The position numbers were made by a program, and so were the translations under genes. The notes under the pieces were generated by a model. The model saw only the letters and a list, made by a program, of their open reading frames with translations, was not told the origin of the DNA and ran no database searches. Positions 12,501-24,150 of a DNA stretch of 60,000 nt are shown here, piece by piece. Position 1 is the first letter of the stretch. Each line of letters begins with the position of its first letter. Source of the stretch: Cristatella mucedo (taxonomy: Eukaryota > Bryozoa > Phylactolaemata > Cristatellidae); contig WPIO01000062.1 in NCBI GenBank assembly GCA_009760855.2, forward strand, positions 1,400,001-1,460,000. The letters are read 5' to 3'.

Positions 12501-13722
12501 CCATGCTATATCATCCAATGTAACTCTGAAGATCGAGAGTCCATGCCAGCCCAAATAGCCAATATTGCTAATCGAGGAGGGCTAAATCCTGCTATCATTA
12601 GTGCTTCTACGGCCGTGCTGTGATTGTGATTACTATATAAATCGTGTGTGGGGCTGTTATGTTTATTTTGGCATCAATCTCACTCGGTTGGACCCTCTGG
12701 GTAGATTTCAAAACTGCCTGCAGCAGCGTTCGACCATGCTGCCATAGTTGGGTAGCTGCTGCAGAACTTATAGTATATAACGTATATAGCTGTGTACCTG
12801 TTCTGCTACAGTGCCTGGAGTTTTCCACTGGTCCTTGCTTTGCAAGCTAATACATAAGCATTTTTCGATGGTAGCTTAAAGTGCCAGCTGATTGGCAGCA
12901 CTCTCGCTCCTGTGCTTGAGATAGGTTCCGAGGCCGATGCCTGTATGATGCTGGTGACATTCTTATTTTCCAGGCTTGACTTTTTCAGGCTCACATTTTT
13001 TTTTTATATTTCGGCACGCGAATAACCCAACTGCTCCTTCTGGCATCTCTGGTGCTCTATAAGCCTATTATTAGTTGATAGATTGTTTGTACGTTCAACA
13101 GCCAGCGGTAGTGTTTGACGATGCTGCATAGGCTCCAAGGTCGATGGCTCTCAAATGTCGGCCAAAAGAGAGACTTATCCCTTCTTTCTCCAAGGAAATA
13201 ATTCCTGTCCAATGCCGTGCCGAAGCTCGGAGCAGGCAGATTGCTGGGGTGCATGCGACCTGCAGAGTTGGGATGAGAGCCCAGGCAAATTGCCCCTGCT
13301 GAAGGAAGGGTGCTCGTTGCCAAATGATAGCGCTTCTACTTTTCGGCAGTGAATTCCTGGTACTGCCACATAATACCTTAGCAGAAGCTAGTTGCAGTGT
13401 ATATGCTTGTATGTCTTTGCAGAAGATGTCATCATTGCCCCTGCCTTTAATGTTAGAGGGGCTCAGAGACTGGTAGTGTTGTTGTTCGTGTGACCTCCTA
13501 TGGAGTCACTTGAAATCCAGGGTCAGATCGTTATAGACGAACCTGAAACTTTCATCCATCGCAATTGATGAGTGGCAGGAGGTCGTGGGTGCAACCACCC
13601 AACATTTTCTTTTTTCTCTCTTGTCGAAAGCTTCAGTAGCCCCCAGTGTATTTTGTATACCATATGTTGTAACACTGTATAAATCGGTTCAGCCTCCTTG
13701 GCATTTTTCTATTAGAGCCTAT

Positions 13723-13775
13723 GAGTGAGTGAGTGAAATTGAGTTAGTGAGTGAGTGATTGAGTGTGAGTGAGTG

Positions 13776-13873
<98 letters not shown>

Positions 13874-13943
13874 AGGGAGAGAGAGAGAGAGAGGGAGAGA
13901 GGGAGAGAGAGAGGGAGAGAGAGAGAGAGAGAGAGAGTGAAAA

Positions 13944-13979
<36 letters not shown>

Positions 13980-13998
13980 TGACAGACAGACAGACAGA
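13723..13998. repeat. Compound (GAGT)n (GA)n (GACA)n microsatellite
   Basis: GAGT repeats, then about 150 bp of GA with GGGA interruptions, then about 50 bp of GACA. All long open frames here are repeat artefacts. Confidence 0.97.
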
Positions 13999-16043
13999 GG
14001 CCACCATAGCACATAGCGGAAACATTTGATGCTTTTGCATAGCGATGCATGGGCACATAGTGGCACTTGCAGCACCACTCACTCTTCCCTCTGTGCTCGG
14101 TGCTACTGGGACTTCCATACAGACAGTGTTTCTTTGCTTAACTGACATCACTGCCACAGGCACCTGTTGCTGTCAGAACCACAGTGGCAGTGGCAGTGAT
14201 GCTGATGTTGCAGTAATGCTATCCAGGCGACTTGACCATCGTGCCATCCAGTGGGAGGGGGGTTAAAGTTTGAATTGGAGCCGGTGGCAGACTGACTCCA
14301 GTGGGGATCGAATCTCTTTACTATCAGGCACGTTCGGAATTTTGTTTGGGTAGAAATTGAATAGTTTGAGTAGGCCACCGGTGGCCGTCCTATCATCTGT
14401 TAGATTCTTAGAGTAGGGTGGTGGTGTGGTTAGGTGGAAAGAAAATGTTCTTGAATGTGTCACTCCTGCCGATCCTGGGTCAAATGGTCACTGTTCGCTT
14501 TTGCTAGGCAATGGGCAGATACACTCCGGGTTGCTGCTGTCTATCTGAGTGGCCCTTCTCCCCCCCAACGACATGTCGTGAAGAGCAATCAAGGTCTTGA
14601 ACAGCACAGGCTGCCTGCCATGTGATGTCGATTTTGAACATCTTAGCTTAGTTGCCCTACCACAACTTCCCGAACCCAAGAAACTGACTTGGTAAGCTTG
14701 GAGGGAGCCAGCTTTCAAGTGCTCGAACAAGCTGTTGTTGCTGCCTGTTGCTTACATGTTGTCTGCTGCTGCCTGCGTGCCTGAAGGCTGCCCCTTGCAT
14801 TGCAACACAAGCTTGATGGCTCGTTTTGTTGGCCTCTATAAATTCAAGGGAAGGGTGAAGTGGTATAGTAACATTGCTAGGCTACACTGGCCGTGTGATT
14901 GAACTCCTATTTTGCATTTCCAGATGCCTCTTGCCACGGCAAGTACATGAGATGCTGAATGCAGCTGGCAGTGGGTTCTTTTGATGTTGCGGCTCCCTTA
15001 TCTCCCAGCAACAATGTGAGGTCCAGCCAAGATGACTCTCACGTGTCTAGTTCTGAAGCCGACTCCAGTGCTGTGCAGCACTCGAGGGTCGGTTGAAATC
15101 GTACTCCTGCAGCAAGCATGCTGACAGCATTGCCTCAAGCATGGGATAGAGCTTGCACCTGTGAGCTCATTCTGTTTATTGCAATGGCAGCTTTCCAGTT
15201 GCTGGCATGTCACGTGAGCATTCCCTTGCCACCTGGCTGGCTCCATAGCACCAAAGACTGGGATTTTCCCCAACCCATTCATTTGCTGGTTGGGATCTGC
15301 TCTAATGGCACATTTGGTTAAGCCACTTCTGCTTGGCACAAGCATTGTAAAAGCCATAAAGGATTAATTCCATCAATTTAATTTCATCCTATACCAAACT
15401 GGTTGCTGAATTTTTCATAAATACCACTTATACCATCGCTGAGTGGGCTGGGATAAGAAGAAATGGAAAACAGGCTTTCTGTAGTGCTGTTAAACGCTCT
15501 ACCTGGTGCTACCGGCTGCATTCGATCTTCGATCGGTCAGTTGTTATGCTGTCCTCTCAACTTTTCGGCTTCGAGGTCTCTTCGGTTACGCTAAGTCTGC
15601 TCGAGAGACGCGAGATGAAGTGGGCCGTTTGGCGATGTCTAGAGTGGTTGGCTGTTATTAGGTTCGGCTTCTGGCATAAATTGTGCTCAATGACACCCTT
15701 GTTGCTGCCGGTTGCATCAAGCTTACAGCCAGGTATCGCAGCATGCAAGTGAGTCCGCTTGGGGATTCTGTAAAAGCCACTACAAGCCTACATGCTGGGC
15801 AGTGTTGCTTGATGGTGGTCTAGGCTTCATTTGCTGCTAACTTGTGGAAGTAGCCTCTTAAATAAAGCTGTCAATCAGCACTGAGCTCACTGAGCATTCT
15901 TCACACCAGCTCTCGTCAGTAAACCAATAAGCCTGCCCTGTCTCTATGTGCGTGTCTGTGTCTCTGTATGAGTGTGTACATGCTCACACGTGCACGAATG
16001 TGTGTCCTTGCACACGCTCGTATCCTGGTTGTTTATATGAGAA

Positions 16044-16076
16044 ACACACACACACACACATACACACACACACACA
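16044..16076. repeat. (CA)n microsatellite
   Basis: 33 bp of CA with one TA interruption. Confidence 0.95.
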
Positions 16077-16334
16077 GATACATACAACAAGAGCAAGAGG
16101 TCAGAGGTGAGTTTGTTATTGCCACTGGCAACCTTCAGCTTAAAAGCGGTTTCGGGATGGATTATACAAGGTGGGGTCGTTTGGTTTATTGGCCAATTTG
16201 TGCAGCTTTGCCAGGATATGTTGCCGGTTGAGTCAGCAGCTTAGGTGCTGCCAGTTACAGGAATGTTAGCTGCTGGTCAGCTGCTGCCACGTGTCGTGAT
16301 CTTTTGGGCACGAAATGTCGATGATCTGTATGCA

Positions 16335-17087
16335 TAATCGCTTGGCATTTATACCTTTGTTCGCTAAGTTGGTTGATGCATTCGTGACATCCCGTCTCGA
16401 CTTCTGAAACTCACTGCTTACTCGCCTACCGGCATGTGCGATCAGGCGATTGCAACTGGTGCAAAACTCCGCAGCTAGGCTTGTCTGTCGTGAGCGGCAC
16501 AGTTGCCACATCACACCACTTCTCGCCGACCTGCACTGGCTACCAGTCAAGCAACGGATTGACTTCAAGGTTTTGTCGCTCACTTTTAGGTCGCTTCATT
16601 CTTTGGCTCCAGCCTATCTCTCAGATGTACTCCCTCACCAGGCCAAGCATCGTACCACCCGCTTTTCGGAATCCAACAGTCTACAAATACCTCGTACAAA
16701 CCTCAAATCCTTTGGAGACCGTGCATTTAGTTCGTATGCTCCCAAAGCCTGGAATTCCCTCAGAACATCCCCTGACTTGACCACATTTAAAAAGAACTTT
16801 AAAGCACCTATTTAGCAAAGCATTTAGTGGGCCCCTGTGATTCGTCCTTCATGTGCTTATGCATGCTGACACTGTGCATGCTGCCACTAACCACATTTGC
16901 ATGCTGACCCTGTGCATGTCACCCCTAACCATGTTATTCATGTTGTTTGTTTATCAAACATGATATTACTCACCATTCAATTGCATTTCTCTTTACAGGA
17001 AATGTAAAGCGCCTAGAAAGCGATTGAGCTCTCTTAGGGCGTTTTATCAAGTGCATTATTATTATTATTATTATTATTATTATCATT
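16335..17087 (+). mobile_element. LINE-A copy 1, 5'-truncated
   Basis: L2/CR1-like non-LTR retrotransposon: the C-terminal end of the reverse transcriptase ORF plus the 3' UTR. Translated pieces include CHITPLLADLHWLPVKQRID and FGDRAFSSYAPKAWNS, typical of the region after the RT domain. The tail is GTAAAGCGCCTAGAAAGCGA, then TTCTC-like words and (ATT)n. One stop interrupts the frame at the 5' end (DF*NSLL). It is very similar to copy 4 at 27060-28292, so relatively young. It lies inside P1 intron 1. Confidence 0.9.
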
Positions 17088-17361
17088 CGGTCTACAGTGG
17101 CTACTATTAATTGAAGAACCTGCGCTGAAGCTTTGTGAACCAGGCAGGAGCATACAAGAAGCTTTCAGCTGCGTTCAGCAGCATTAGTAAGGCGATAGTT
17201 TGCATTCATGCACATAAATGCAGACATCCATGGCACGAATGCTGCATGCAGGAGCTTGGATTACAGCTTGTGCTTAAGTGGTCCCATTTTGCTGATAACT
17301 TCAGTGCATGCCTGTATGGCATCTGGTGGTGATGATGCTGCAGCTGCTGTTTTTTTTACAG

Positions 17362-18593
17362 GCCTTTACTCTTGATTCCGCAATGGCTGACACCGTCACC
17401 GTCTGCTTTCCTCCACCTCCATCGACTCCGCCGAGTGACGACGAAGGCAGCTCGTCAAGTAGCGAAGACTGTGCAGCTATAGCAGTAAGTAACGAAGGTG
17501 GCGTGACAGAGGCAAGTCTTGAAGCTGATGATAATACAGAGGATGAGGCACAGGCTGGCATACCTCCGAGTTGCTCATGTCGCGAGACATCCGGGCAGCA
17601 GTCGCAGACTGCTACAGAGTCATTCCTGCCAGCCTCTGCACCCCGCTGGCCAGCCGCCGGTGCTTCTGATCTTCGTCAGTATCGCCCGAGCCGCTTGTCG
17701 CTAGTTGCTTCCTTTGAAAATGGCCAGCTGACCATGGTTGGTGCAGCAGACAGGCATCACGTTCCTGCTACTGCTGCTGCGTTCACGTCCGTGCCTGATG
17801 GCAAAAATGGCACTGACCAAGTTGTCACTGCTGCTGCTGGTGCCGTTCAGCAGCCCTCTGAAAAGGTTACGGTGGACACATCACAGTCACTAGGCCGTAG
17901 TGGCAAAGCAAAGCCCGAACTGGCACGAATGAGGCTGACGCTGGACCTGACCGACAGCCGATTGCCATGGGAATCGTACAATCCGGCCCGCCGGCTTGCA
18001 CAGCTGCTGCCCATACCGTTGGCACAGCACGACGGCTCGGGTAACCTCATCCAGCAGCAGCAGCAGCGGCGGCGGCGCATTGGCTACGATCCATGGTTTG
18101 CCTCACTGCCAAGTGCGCGGAAAGCAAGATCTGCCGAGCCACCGTCACCGCACACGTACCAGAGGAGCGCTCTGTATGGGAGTGGCTGCACTGATCTGGA
18201 CCACGGAGCTCCTCGCTCGCCAACGCTGCTGGACGAGCTGCACCGGCGATACTATGGAAGTCAAAAGTCACCGGGAGCCCTCTCTTCTGAAAGCAATGGC
18301 AGCAGTGAAGCAGCTACCAGGGCTCCTCAGGCCACTACTCCTAATGCACTTGCATCACCGACGATCATCTTACCATCCAACTCGAGCCTGTCACCCTTAG
18401 AGTGCAGTGCCAAAAAGCTGATCATTGCTGAGAAAAGCACGATTCTCAGCAGTGACAGCAGTAAGTCTCACATGAACATGTTTGGAGACGTGGACAAGAT
18501 GTTCAGAGGGCAGGCATCCGGACAGCCGGTACATTCCCCTATAAGATGCCAGTCACACGATCAATCACCAACGGCAGCAGATTCAAAGAACAG
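17362..18593 (+). CDS. Gene P1, exon 2 (410 codons)
   Basis: The acceptor (eight T, then ACAG) joins exon 1 in phase 0. The exon ends AAC AG|GTAAGAC in phase 2. The protein starts AFTLDSAMADTVTVCFPPPP and then has an acidic Ser cluster (DDEGSSSSSED), long Ser/Thr/Ala/Gln-rich disordered stretches, a QQQQQRRRR tract from (CAG)n(CGG)n at about residue 232 of the exon, and short ordered-looking islands (ARMRLTLDLTDSRLPWESYN; IGYDPWFASLPSARKA; LDELHRRYYGS). There is no signal peptide, membrane segment or catalytic motif. This looks like a scaffold or regulatory protein rather than an enzyme. It is the longest clean open frame in the window and is bounded by two strong splice sites. Family not recognised. 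Confidence 0.75.
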
Positions 18594-18900
18594 GTAAGAC
18601 GCGATAGTTCGGCTTGTCAGAGCAGTGCAGAATACCTTAGAGGCACGGCCCACGGTTAGTCAACATGTCTGAGCCCTATGTATCGACCTCCCAAGTGCCT
18701 CCTGCTTTCATGCTTGGTTGCTTTTGGATGTCTATTAGTGTTGTGAATAGTCACCACAACAAAATGGGTTGCCCATGTGTGGATATGAATAGAAAAAGCA
18801 GCAGCAATGGTGCACTGCTAAGCCACTATAGCCTGAAGCTTCTGGTTGGTCACGTGATCTACTATGTAAGAAAGTTTGCACAAAGCAAAGTACTGAATTT

Positions 18901-19070
18901 GATGAGCTGTAATGGCATACTTGATAAGGTGGTTGCTTTTCATGACCTCGGCCTCGAGGTCCTATGTTCGAATCCTGCTGTGGGCGATACTTTATTGTTG
19001 CTGAAAGTGGTGGTGATAGCCTTTAAGGTTCATCTGCCACTATTCAAAAAGAGGTGGTTAAATCAGCCAG
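18901..19070 (+). mobile_element. SINE-1 copy (tRNA-derived)
   Basis: Aligns by eye to the copy at 51622-51812: AATGGCATACTTGATAAGG (A-box side), TGTTCGAATCCTG (B box, 18964-18976), then GTGGTGATAGCC and AAAGAGGTGGTTAAATCAGC. It has drifted more than the 51.6 kb copy. Confidence 0.8.
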
Positions 19071-19249
19071 TATTTTTGAATGCTATTTATTGGCTATAGC
19101 TCTTTGTGTCTGTCCAGATACAAGTAAGTCTTATTTGATACTTGGTCTTTGGATATTAATTTTTTTGAAGTCCCTTCAAGTAATCGACTTGACTAAGTAA
19201 CAGAGCAAGAGTTTGGGTTTGCTTAGATAAGGGTACAACAACCAGCCTA

Positions 19250-19580
19250 GTCTATTTTATGCATTTGTAACATCCGATCTAGAATTATGTAATTCTCTCC
19301 TTACAGATGTTCCTGCTTGTGCAGTATGACACTTTCCAGTGGTGCAAAACTCGGCAGTTAGGCCTGACTTTTGTGATTGCAGCACTTGCCAAAAAATCTG
19401 ACTCTTCTGACAGTCTCTCTGATTCTTCTGGCTCCCAATCAAACAGCACATCGACTTTAAGGTCCTGTCACCAACTGTTATGCACCTTCATTCTCTTGCT
19501 CCGGGTAACTTATCTGACGTACTTTCTCTTAAGGCCTCTCCTATCACCAACTGTACTACTGACTGGTCAATTAGAATCGA
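19250..19580 (+). mobile_element. LINE-A fragment, degraded
   Basis: Matches the LINE-A post-RT region (TGCATTTGTAACATCC; GGTGCAAAACTCGGCAG; CTTCATTCTCTTGCTCC) with many changes and frame breaks. It is separate from the element that starts at 19595, which begins again upstream in the ORF. Confidence 0.7.
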
Positions 19581-19724
19581 ATCTAACCTTTGAAATATGG
19601 AGTACCTCAGGGCCCTGTGCTTGGTCCCATTTCCCGTTTCTTGATCCCTTTTCACGGTTTATACTCTCCCTCTTGCCGATGTGATTGCCAAGCACAATCT
19701 AGGCTTTCACTTCTATGTGGATGA

Positions 19725-20245
19725 TGCTGACCCACAAGGCCTAGGCCACCGCTTGGCTCCTTCGTACCTAGCTGAACTGCTGCACCAGTTTCAGCCTCTT
19801 CGTGCCCTCAGGTCCTGTGTGGACAATAAATTAGCTGTCCCATTCCTCCGCTTAAAGGCAGTTGGCGACAGAAGCTTTAGCTCTGCAGGTCCTAGACTGC
19901 GGAACTCGCTTCCACAATTCTTACACAACGACAACTACTCTCCTACTGCTGACTATGGCACATCCTTTTCAGCGGTCCTGAGCTGCTACTTCCATGCTAC
20001 TCACTACCTCAACTGCTCTCCTGACTCAGCTATGCTTCCCACTTTCTCTTTGTTGCGTGAGACGAAGTCTTTTGGCCACCGAATGCGTACCGAAAGCCGC
20101 TTAGGCTGTGAGTGGGCTATACAAAACTCTCCTTCGTAACACCCACATAGTCTTTATGACTTTGTGGAATTACAGAAGGAGATACATTACATTACATTAG
20201 ATTATTATTATTATTGTTATTATTACATTAAATTACATTACACTC
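19725..20245 (+). mobile_element. LINE-B 3' fragment nested in LINE-A
   Basis: Matches LINE-B at 31745-32110: APSYLAELLHQFQPLRALRS, then the 3' UTR with TTGCGTGAGACGAAGTC and a tail of ATTACATT repeats followed by TTA repeats. Same orientation as its host LINE-A. Confidence 0.85.
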
Positions 20246-20689
20246 AGTTGTACCTTAGCTTTGGTCATTCCCAGCTCTCCAGCATGTCAAATACTCTCAA
20301 CTCCCTTGGTGCATGTGTTGATGATATCCGCACATGGATGGCAGCAAATGTTCTTAAATTGAATGATGATAAAACCAACTTACTAGTTATGGACAAACCA
20401 AGTGTAATTCAGAAATTGGAAAGGCTAATGCTCAAAATTGGTTCTGCCAGCATATCTCCTGTTCAATCGGCACGAAATCTAGGTGTCATGTTCCAAAGTG
20501 ACCTTTGATTAGACGACCACATCAGCTCCATTGTCAAGTCTGCCTACTTTCAGCTACATAACATTGCTAAAGTTCGGGCTTGTTAAGGCAGGGATACCAC
20601 ATCTAAATTGGTTCATGTAATTGTGACATCCCGTCTTTGACGACTGCAGCTCACTGCTTTATGTGCTTCTTGTGCAATCAGGCGCTAAA

Positions 20690-20846
20690 AAATATAACAT
20701 AATTCTTTTGTATAGCGCCTTAAGAGAACTTGGTCTCTATTCAGGCACTTCACATATGCCATGGGACTCGAGCCCACGACCTCGGCCAGACCTTGGTCGG
20801 GGTGAGCACCTTAAACACTGGGCCAAACCAGTGCGAATCGCTTACA
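20690..20846 (-). mobile_element. SINE-2 copy nested in LINE-A
   Basis: On the minus strand: A box TGGCCCAGTGTTTAAGG, B box GGGCTCGAGTCCC, then GTGAAGTGCCTGAATAGAGA, CCAAGTTCTCTTAAGGCGC and an A/T-rich end. The A-to-B spacing fits a Pol III internal promoter. The last 45 bp or so copies the LINE-A tail. Inserted into the LINE-A post-RT coding part between AATCAGGCG and CTTACAGCTGG. Confidence 0.85.
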
Positions 20847-22116
20847 GCTGGTGCAAAACTGTGCAGCCAGGCTTGTCTGTCGTGAGTGTAGCAGTTGCCA
20901 CGTCTCACCCCTTCTCGCTGACCGTCACTGGCTCCCAGTCATGCAACGCATCGACTTCAAGATTTTGTCACTCTTTTTTAGGTCTCTTCATTCTTTGGCT
21001 CCAGCCTACCTATCAGATCTACTCTCCACCAGGCTAAGCATCGTACCGCCTGCTTTTCGGAATCTAACTGTTTACCTATACCTCGTACAAACCTCAACTC
21101 CTTTGGAGACCCATCCTTTAGTTCCTATGCTCCCAAAGCCTGGAACTCACTCCCGACTTGCTTCACGACATTTCTTCACTTGACCACATTTAAAAAGAAG
21201 CTGAACCGCACCTATTTATGACAGCATTTAGTAGGTCTCTGTGATTTGTCCTTTATGTGCTTATGCATGCTGACACAGTGCATGCTGCCACTAACCATAC
21301 TTGCATGCTAACCTGGTGCATGTCACCCCTAACCAAGTTATTCTTTTTTGTTCATCGAGCATGCTACACTAAAGGTGCTTCCTTTGCAGCAGATGTAAAG
21401 CACCTAGAAAGAGATGAGTTCTCCGAGGGTGCTATATAAAATGTATTATTATTATTAACTGTGCCTAACAACAATCGTCACACTTGATCAAATATTCTTC
21501 CATGATTGTATGCTTTTCATTCAGTTGGCAGATTGTGTCTCCTTTGGTATTCAAAATCACATGTGAATTGCAAAACTTTATGACCTTTGCCCAAGCACAA
21601 TATCTTCCTTGCCTCTCGTACTCAATCCTCAGTTCGTTATTTCCTCACTGGTGGTGTGCTAGCTACAACACGACACCAACCGGCTTTTGGACGAGTTTGC
21701 CCCTCTGAGTAAGCACATTGTGTACCCATGTTTGGATAGCAAGTTTTTTACTACAGCCATTTAACTAGATAGGACTACTGCAGGCAAGCTTGAGAAATCG
21801 CACACAAGATCAGGACTGACTGTCTATCGACTAGTATACAAAAGCTGCTGTACATCGTATCAATCCATCCTTACTAAGGCCAAGTCTAGCTTCTGTAAAA
21901 ACATAGTAGAATCACAGGTGCACAATCCAAAAATGCTCAAGTCGACCATCAACCATCGTCTCAACCTCTCCCAGCCTAGCTTCTTACCTAGTAATCCCTG
22001 TAGCAATCTTTCAGATTGCTTAGCTTCTTTAGCAGCAAGATAGAAAGGATTAGAGTGTTCATCTCTAAAGCACTCTCCCAATAACATCTCCACAGGACTC
22101 GTCACCCTCAATCTCT

Positions 22117-22645
22117 TAATAATAATAATAATAATAATGTACTTGATAAAGCACCCTCAGAGAACTTAATCTCTTTCTAGGCGCTTTACATTTGCTGCAA
22201 AGGGAAATGCAATTAAATGGTAAGTAAAATCATGCTTGAAAAACAAACAAAATGAATAACATGGTTAGGGGTGACATGCACAGGGTTAGCATGCAAATTT
22301 GGTTAGTGGCAGCATGCACAGTGTCAGCACGCATAAGCACGTGAAGGACGAATCATAGGGACCCACTAAATGCTGTCCTAAATAGGTGTGTTTTTAAGTT
22401 TCATTTAAATGTGGTCAGGTCAGGGGATGTTCTGACGCAGGTCAGGAGGGAGTTCCAGGCTTTGGGAGCATACAAACTAAATGCACGGTCTCCAAAGGCC
22501 AAAGGATTTGAGGTTTGCACGAGGTATTTGCAGACTGTTGGATTCCGAAAAGCGGGTGGTACGATGCTTGGCCTGATGGGGGAGTATGTCAGAGAGATAG
22601 GCTGGAGCCATAGAATGAAGGGACCTAAAAGTGAGCGACAAATCC
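22117..22645 (-). mobile_element. LINE-A 3' fragment, antisense, nested in copy 3
   Basis: Begins with (TAA)n, then the reverse complement of the LINE-A tail, 3' UTR and post-RT coding region. It stops at the GTGAGCGACAAA word. Host RT sequence resumes right after (AAAACCTGTCTGG...). Confidence 0.9.
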
Positions 22646-23123
22646 TCTTGTAAAAACCTGTCTGGATTAATGCCTACCACGAGTGACTGTATCATGCAGT
22701 CCATCTCCCAGTCTAAGAAGACTACAAGCCCTCTAGGCCGTATTACCACTTTCCTGATTCTACGACTCATAGACCTGCTGCAGCAATACATAACTGACAT
22801 AATAAATATGTCCTTAGCCTCAGGTTTTGTCTCTGCATCCTTCAAAACTGGCGTTGTTAGGCCACGTTAGGAAGGCAATGCTAGACGAGGCGAACTTAAT
22901 CAACTTCCACACAGGCTCCCTACTGTCGTTCTTATCAAAGACAGTGGGATGAGCAGTGGCTAAGAAGCTAAACTCTGATATCAAAATTTCGAAACTAGTA
23001 AGAATGTTCTAGTCCTATTTAAGAGCTAATCATTCAACGGCGTCACCATTGCTGTAACTGTATAACGACCATCTCGGGAATATGCAGACCTAGATAGAGT
23101 CTGCTTGCTCGGCTGCATCTTTT

Positions 23124-23205
23124 AATAATAATAATGCATTTGATATTGCACCCTCGGAGAACTCAATGTCTTTCTAGGCACTTTACATTTGCTGCAAAGG
23201 AAGCT
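23124..23205 (-). mobile_element. LINE-A tail, antisense, nested in copy 3
   Basis: (TAA)n followed by TTGCACCCTCGGAGAACTCA, then TTTCTAGGCACTTTACATTT. Only the terminal 80 bp. Confidence 0.85.
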
Positions 23206-24150
23206 TTTGGCAGTATTTGGTACCATTGATTGGTATTATTGATTATATTGGTACCATTGATTGCGTCCCTCTTGAGCACCTCTCATCTTGCCTGGGAATC
23301 ATTAATGGCATGCACTTCGGTGGTGTTTAGGTCCTACCTCAGGGGAAGATTTCAGGGCATTAATATAAATGGACAACAGTCAACCGAGAGACTTTAAAGT
23401 GGTGGGTTATCCCAGGGATATGTGCTTGGGCCACTTGTTTGCACAATTATTATTCTCCCCTCACCAATATAATCGCAAAGAGCACTATAGGCTTTCATTT
23501 TTATGCAGGTGAGCCACAGCTGTACTTGCCTTCTAGCAAGTTAAACTGTCTTAACTCCCTTGCAGCATGTATTGTTGATATTCACACTTGGATCCCAGCA
23601 AACTTTCTCAAATTGAAGGACAATAAAGCCTACTTACCGATTATGAGAAAACCTGGTGCTACTCAGAAATTGGTAAGCCTGACCCTTAAAATGGGCTTGG
23701 CTAGTATATCCTCATGTAGCATCTACACGTAGTGTTTGGCATCTTTGCAGAGGTGACTGTTCACTAGACTGCATTAGCTCCGCATTGAAGTGTGCCCATT
23801 TTTATCTACCTACCCTAGCAAAACCTCTGGCCTGCTTAGACGATGATACCACTACCAAGCTGGTCTATGCTTGTGTGCTATCCCATCTTGACTTCTCCAA
23901 AGCCTGTAACTCATTCCCGGCTAACGTTACAAAATCCTATGACTTGACATTTAAAAAGAATTCAAAATGCACCTGTTTCACAGCATTTGTAGGGCCCGTG
24001 TGCATTATCCTCAGTGTGTTTGTGCTTGCCGACACTGTCTGCATTATTACTAACCAATTGAGTTACTTCCTTTACAACATTTATGAAAGTGCTTAGAAAT
24101 AGATGTAGTTCTCTTCTCGTTTTATACGAGCATCTTATTATTTTTATTAT

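Larger units (their letters stand above)
19595..21462 (+). mobile_element. LINE-A copy 2, split by two nested insertions
   Basis: Starts in the RT domain (GAAATATGGAGTACCTCAGG, encoding a YGVPQG-like motif) and breaks after the HFYVDD box. It resumes at about 20246 with CACTCAGTTGTACCTTAGC, exactly where the uninterrupted copy continues. A second break at 20690-20846 is a SINE-2. It ends in the 3' UTR, tail and (ATT)n. Frames are broken; it is dead. Confidence 0.85.
21560..24150 (+). mobile_element. LINE-A-related copy 3, near-complete RT ORF, degraded
   Basis: Covers sequence upstream of the RT (LLDEFAPL; KSGLTVYRLVYKS), RT motifs (SLASGFVSASFKTGVV; FRSYLRGR; GFHFYAGEPQLYL), the post-RT part and the 3' end. 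Two LINE-A tails in reverse orientation interrupt it. Many stops and frameshifts: an old element. The endonuclease part is missing. Confidence 0.8.

Noticed and set aside
19680-20180. Chimeric LINE-A/LINE-B open frame
   Set aside because: Explained by nested insertion: LINE-A resumes at the same point at 20246, so it is not a fusion element.
22477-22845. 122-codon minus-strand frame
   Set aside because: Translation of the antisense LINE-A insert joined to host RT sequence.
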